A DNA stretch of 6,252 bases from Desulfobacterales bacterium (GTDB lineage Bacteria > Desulfobacterota > Desulfobacteria > Desulfobacterales > Desulfosalsimonadaceae). A program made the position numbers and the translations under genes. A model generated the notes under the pieces. It saw only the letters and a list, made by a program, of their open reading frames with translations, ran no database searches and was not told where the DNA came from. Within the stretch, counting starts at the first letter, position 1. Each line of letters starts with the position of its first letter. This document shows positions 6,099-6,252 of this stretch, in pieces. The stretch is taken from contig JAOZOL010000149.1 of assembly GCA_029933295.1 (NCBI GenBank), positions 1 through 6,252 on the forward strand, given 5' to 3'.

Positions 6099-6252
6099 TT
6101 ATTTTTTTAGATGTTTTTTAACAAAGGCCTGAAACCCTTTCCGTTCATTGGCGTATGATGCTTCCAGGGTGGCTGTTTGCCGAAAATCGATCAATTTTTT
6201 AACGATGCCTAATATATCCTGATTAACCGCACAAATATCTGTTGCGATTTCC
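6099..6252 (-). CDS. Enoyl-CoA hydratase/isomerase (crotonase) family, C-terminus only
   Basis: The minus-strand frame is open from the window edge to TAA at 6101-6099, giving 50 residues. It reads EIATDICAVNQDILGIVK, then LEASYANERKGFQAF and ends FVKKHLKK. Crotonase-fold proteins end in this way: a helix of the type 'A..I...N......K', an 'E...E...F.AF' helix and a short basic tail. These enzymes hydrate or isomerise acyl-CoA thioesters in beta-oxidation and related pathways, and fit the CoA-transferase remnant at the other end of the window. The oxyanion-hole glycines and catalytic glutamates lie outside the window, so activity cannot be judged. No frameshift is seen in the visible part. Confidence 0.65.
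   Translation of the reverse strand, partial: EIATDICAVNQDILGIVKKLIDFRQTATLEASYANERKGFQAFVKKHLKK

Noticed and set aside
1..6252. CRISPR arrays, tRNA or rRNA genes
   Set aside because: No regularly spaced direct repeats, tRNA cloverleaf or rRNA-like stretch was seen on either strand.

Overview
The window looks like a chromosomal segment from an anaerobic, acyl-CoA-degrading Desulfobacterota-like bacterium (Desulfobacterales type). This is inferred from gene content only: CaiB/BaiF CoA-transferase, amidase and crotonase pieces, a GGDEF/STAND-ATPase/HEAT protein, a RAYT-type transposase scrap and a palindromic dispersed repeat. No marker gene fixes the taxonomy.

Layout. Positions 1-290 (minus) hold the 5' end of a class III CoA-transferase gene that goes from the N-terminal AGP motif straight into the mid-protein 'RERSGMGQ' region, so the core appears deleted. 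Positions 291-489 are an AT-rich divergent intergenic region with candidate promoters on both strands. Positions 490-4704 (plus) are one 1404-residue cytoplasmic signalling protein: a degenerate GGDEF domain (AGDKF), a STAND/AAA_16 P-loop ATPase, two copies of an 'LYP' domain spaced exactly 180 residues apart, an acidic linker and a HEAT-repeat C-terminus. Positions 4800-4997 (plus) encode a 65-residue four-cysteine zinc-ribbon-like protein.

The right-hand quarter is mostly minus-strand and eroded. It holds an amidase pseudogene whose N-terminal catalytic-entry segment is joined out of frame to the C-terminal tail (5031-5251), a small frame truncated by that fragment (5210-5335), an apparently intact 77-residue gene of unknown function (5370-5603), a plus-strand transposase-like remnant (about 5790-5964), a REP-associated tyrosine transposase scrap (5970-6044), a 32-bp near-perfect palindrome (6047-6078), and the C-terminus of an enoyl-CoA hydratase/isomerase (6099-6252).

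How it fits together. The large protein is the only clear system. A domain that probably binds GTP but does not synthesise c-di-GMP sits in front of a nucleotide-driven STAND switch and a long protein-interaction tail, which suggests a c-di-GMP-less regulatory scaffold. No partner is encoded nearby apart from possibly the small zinc protein. The flanks record gene decay: two metabolic genes have lost their cores but kept both recognisable ends, and mobile-element debris sits close to one of them.
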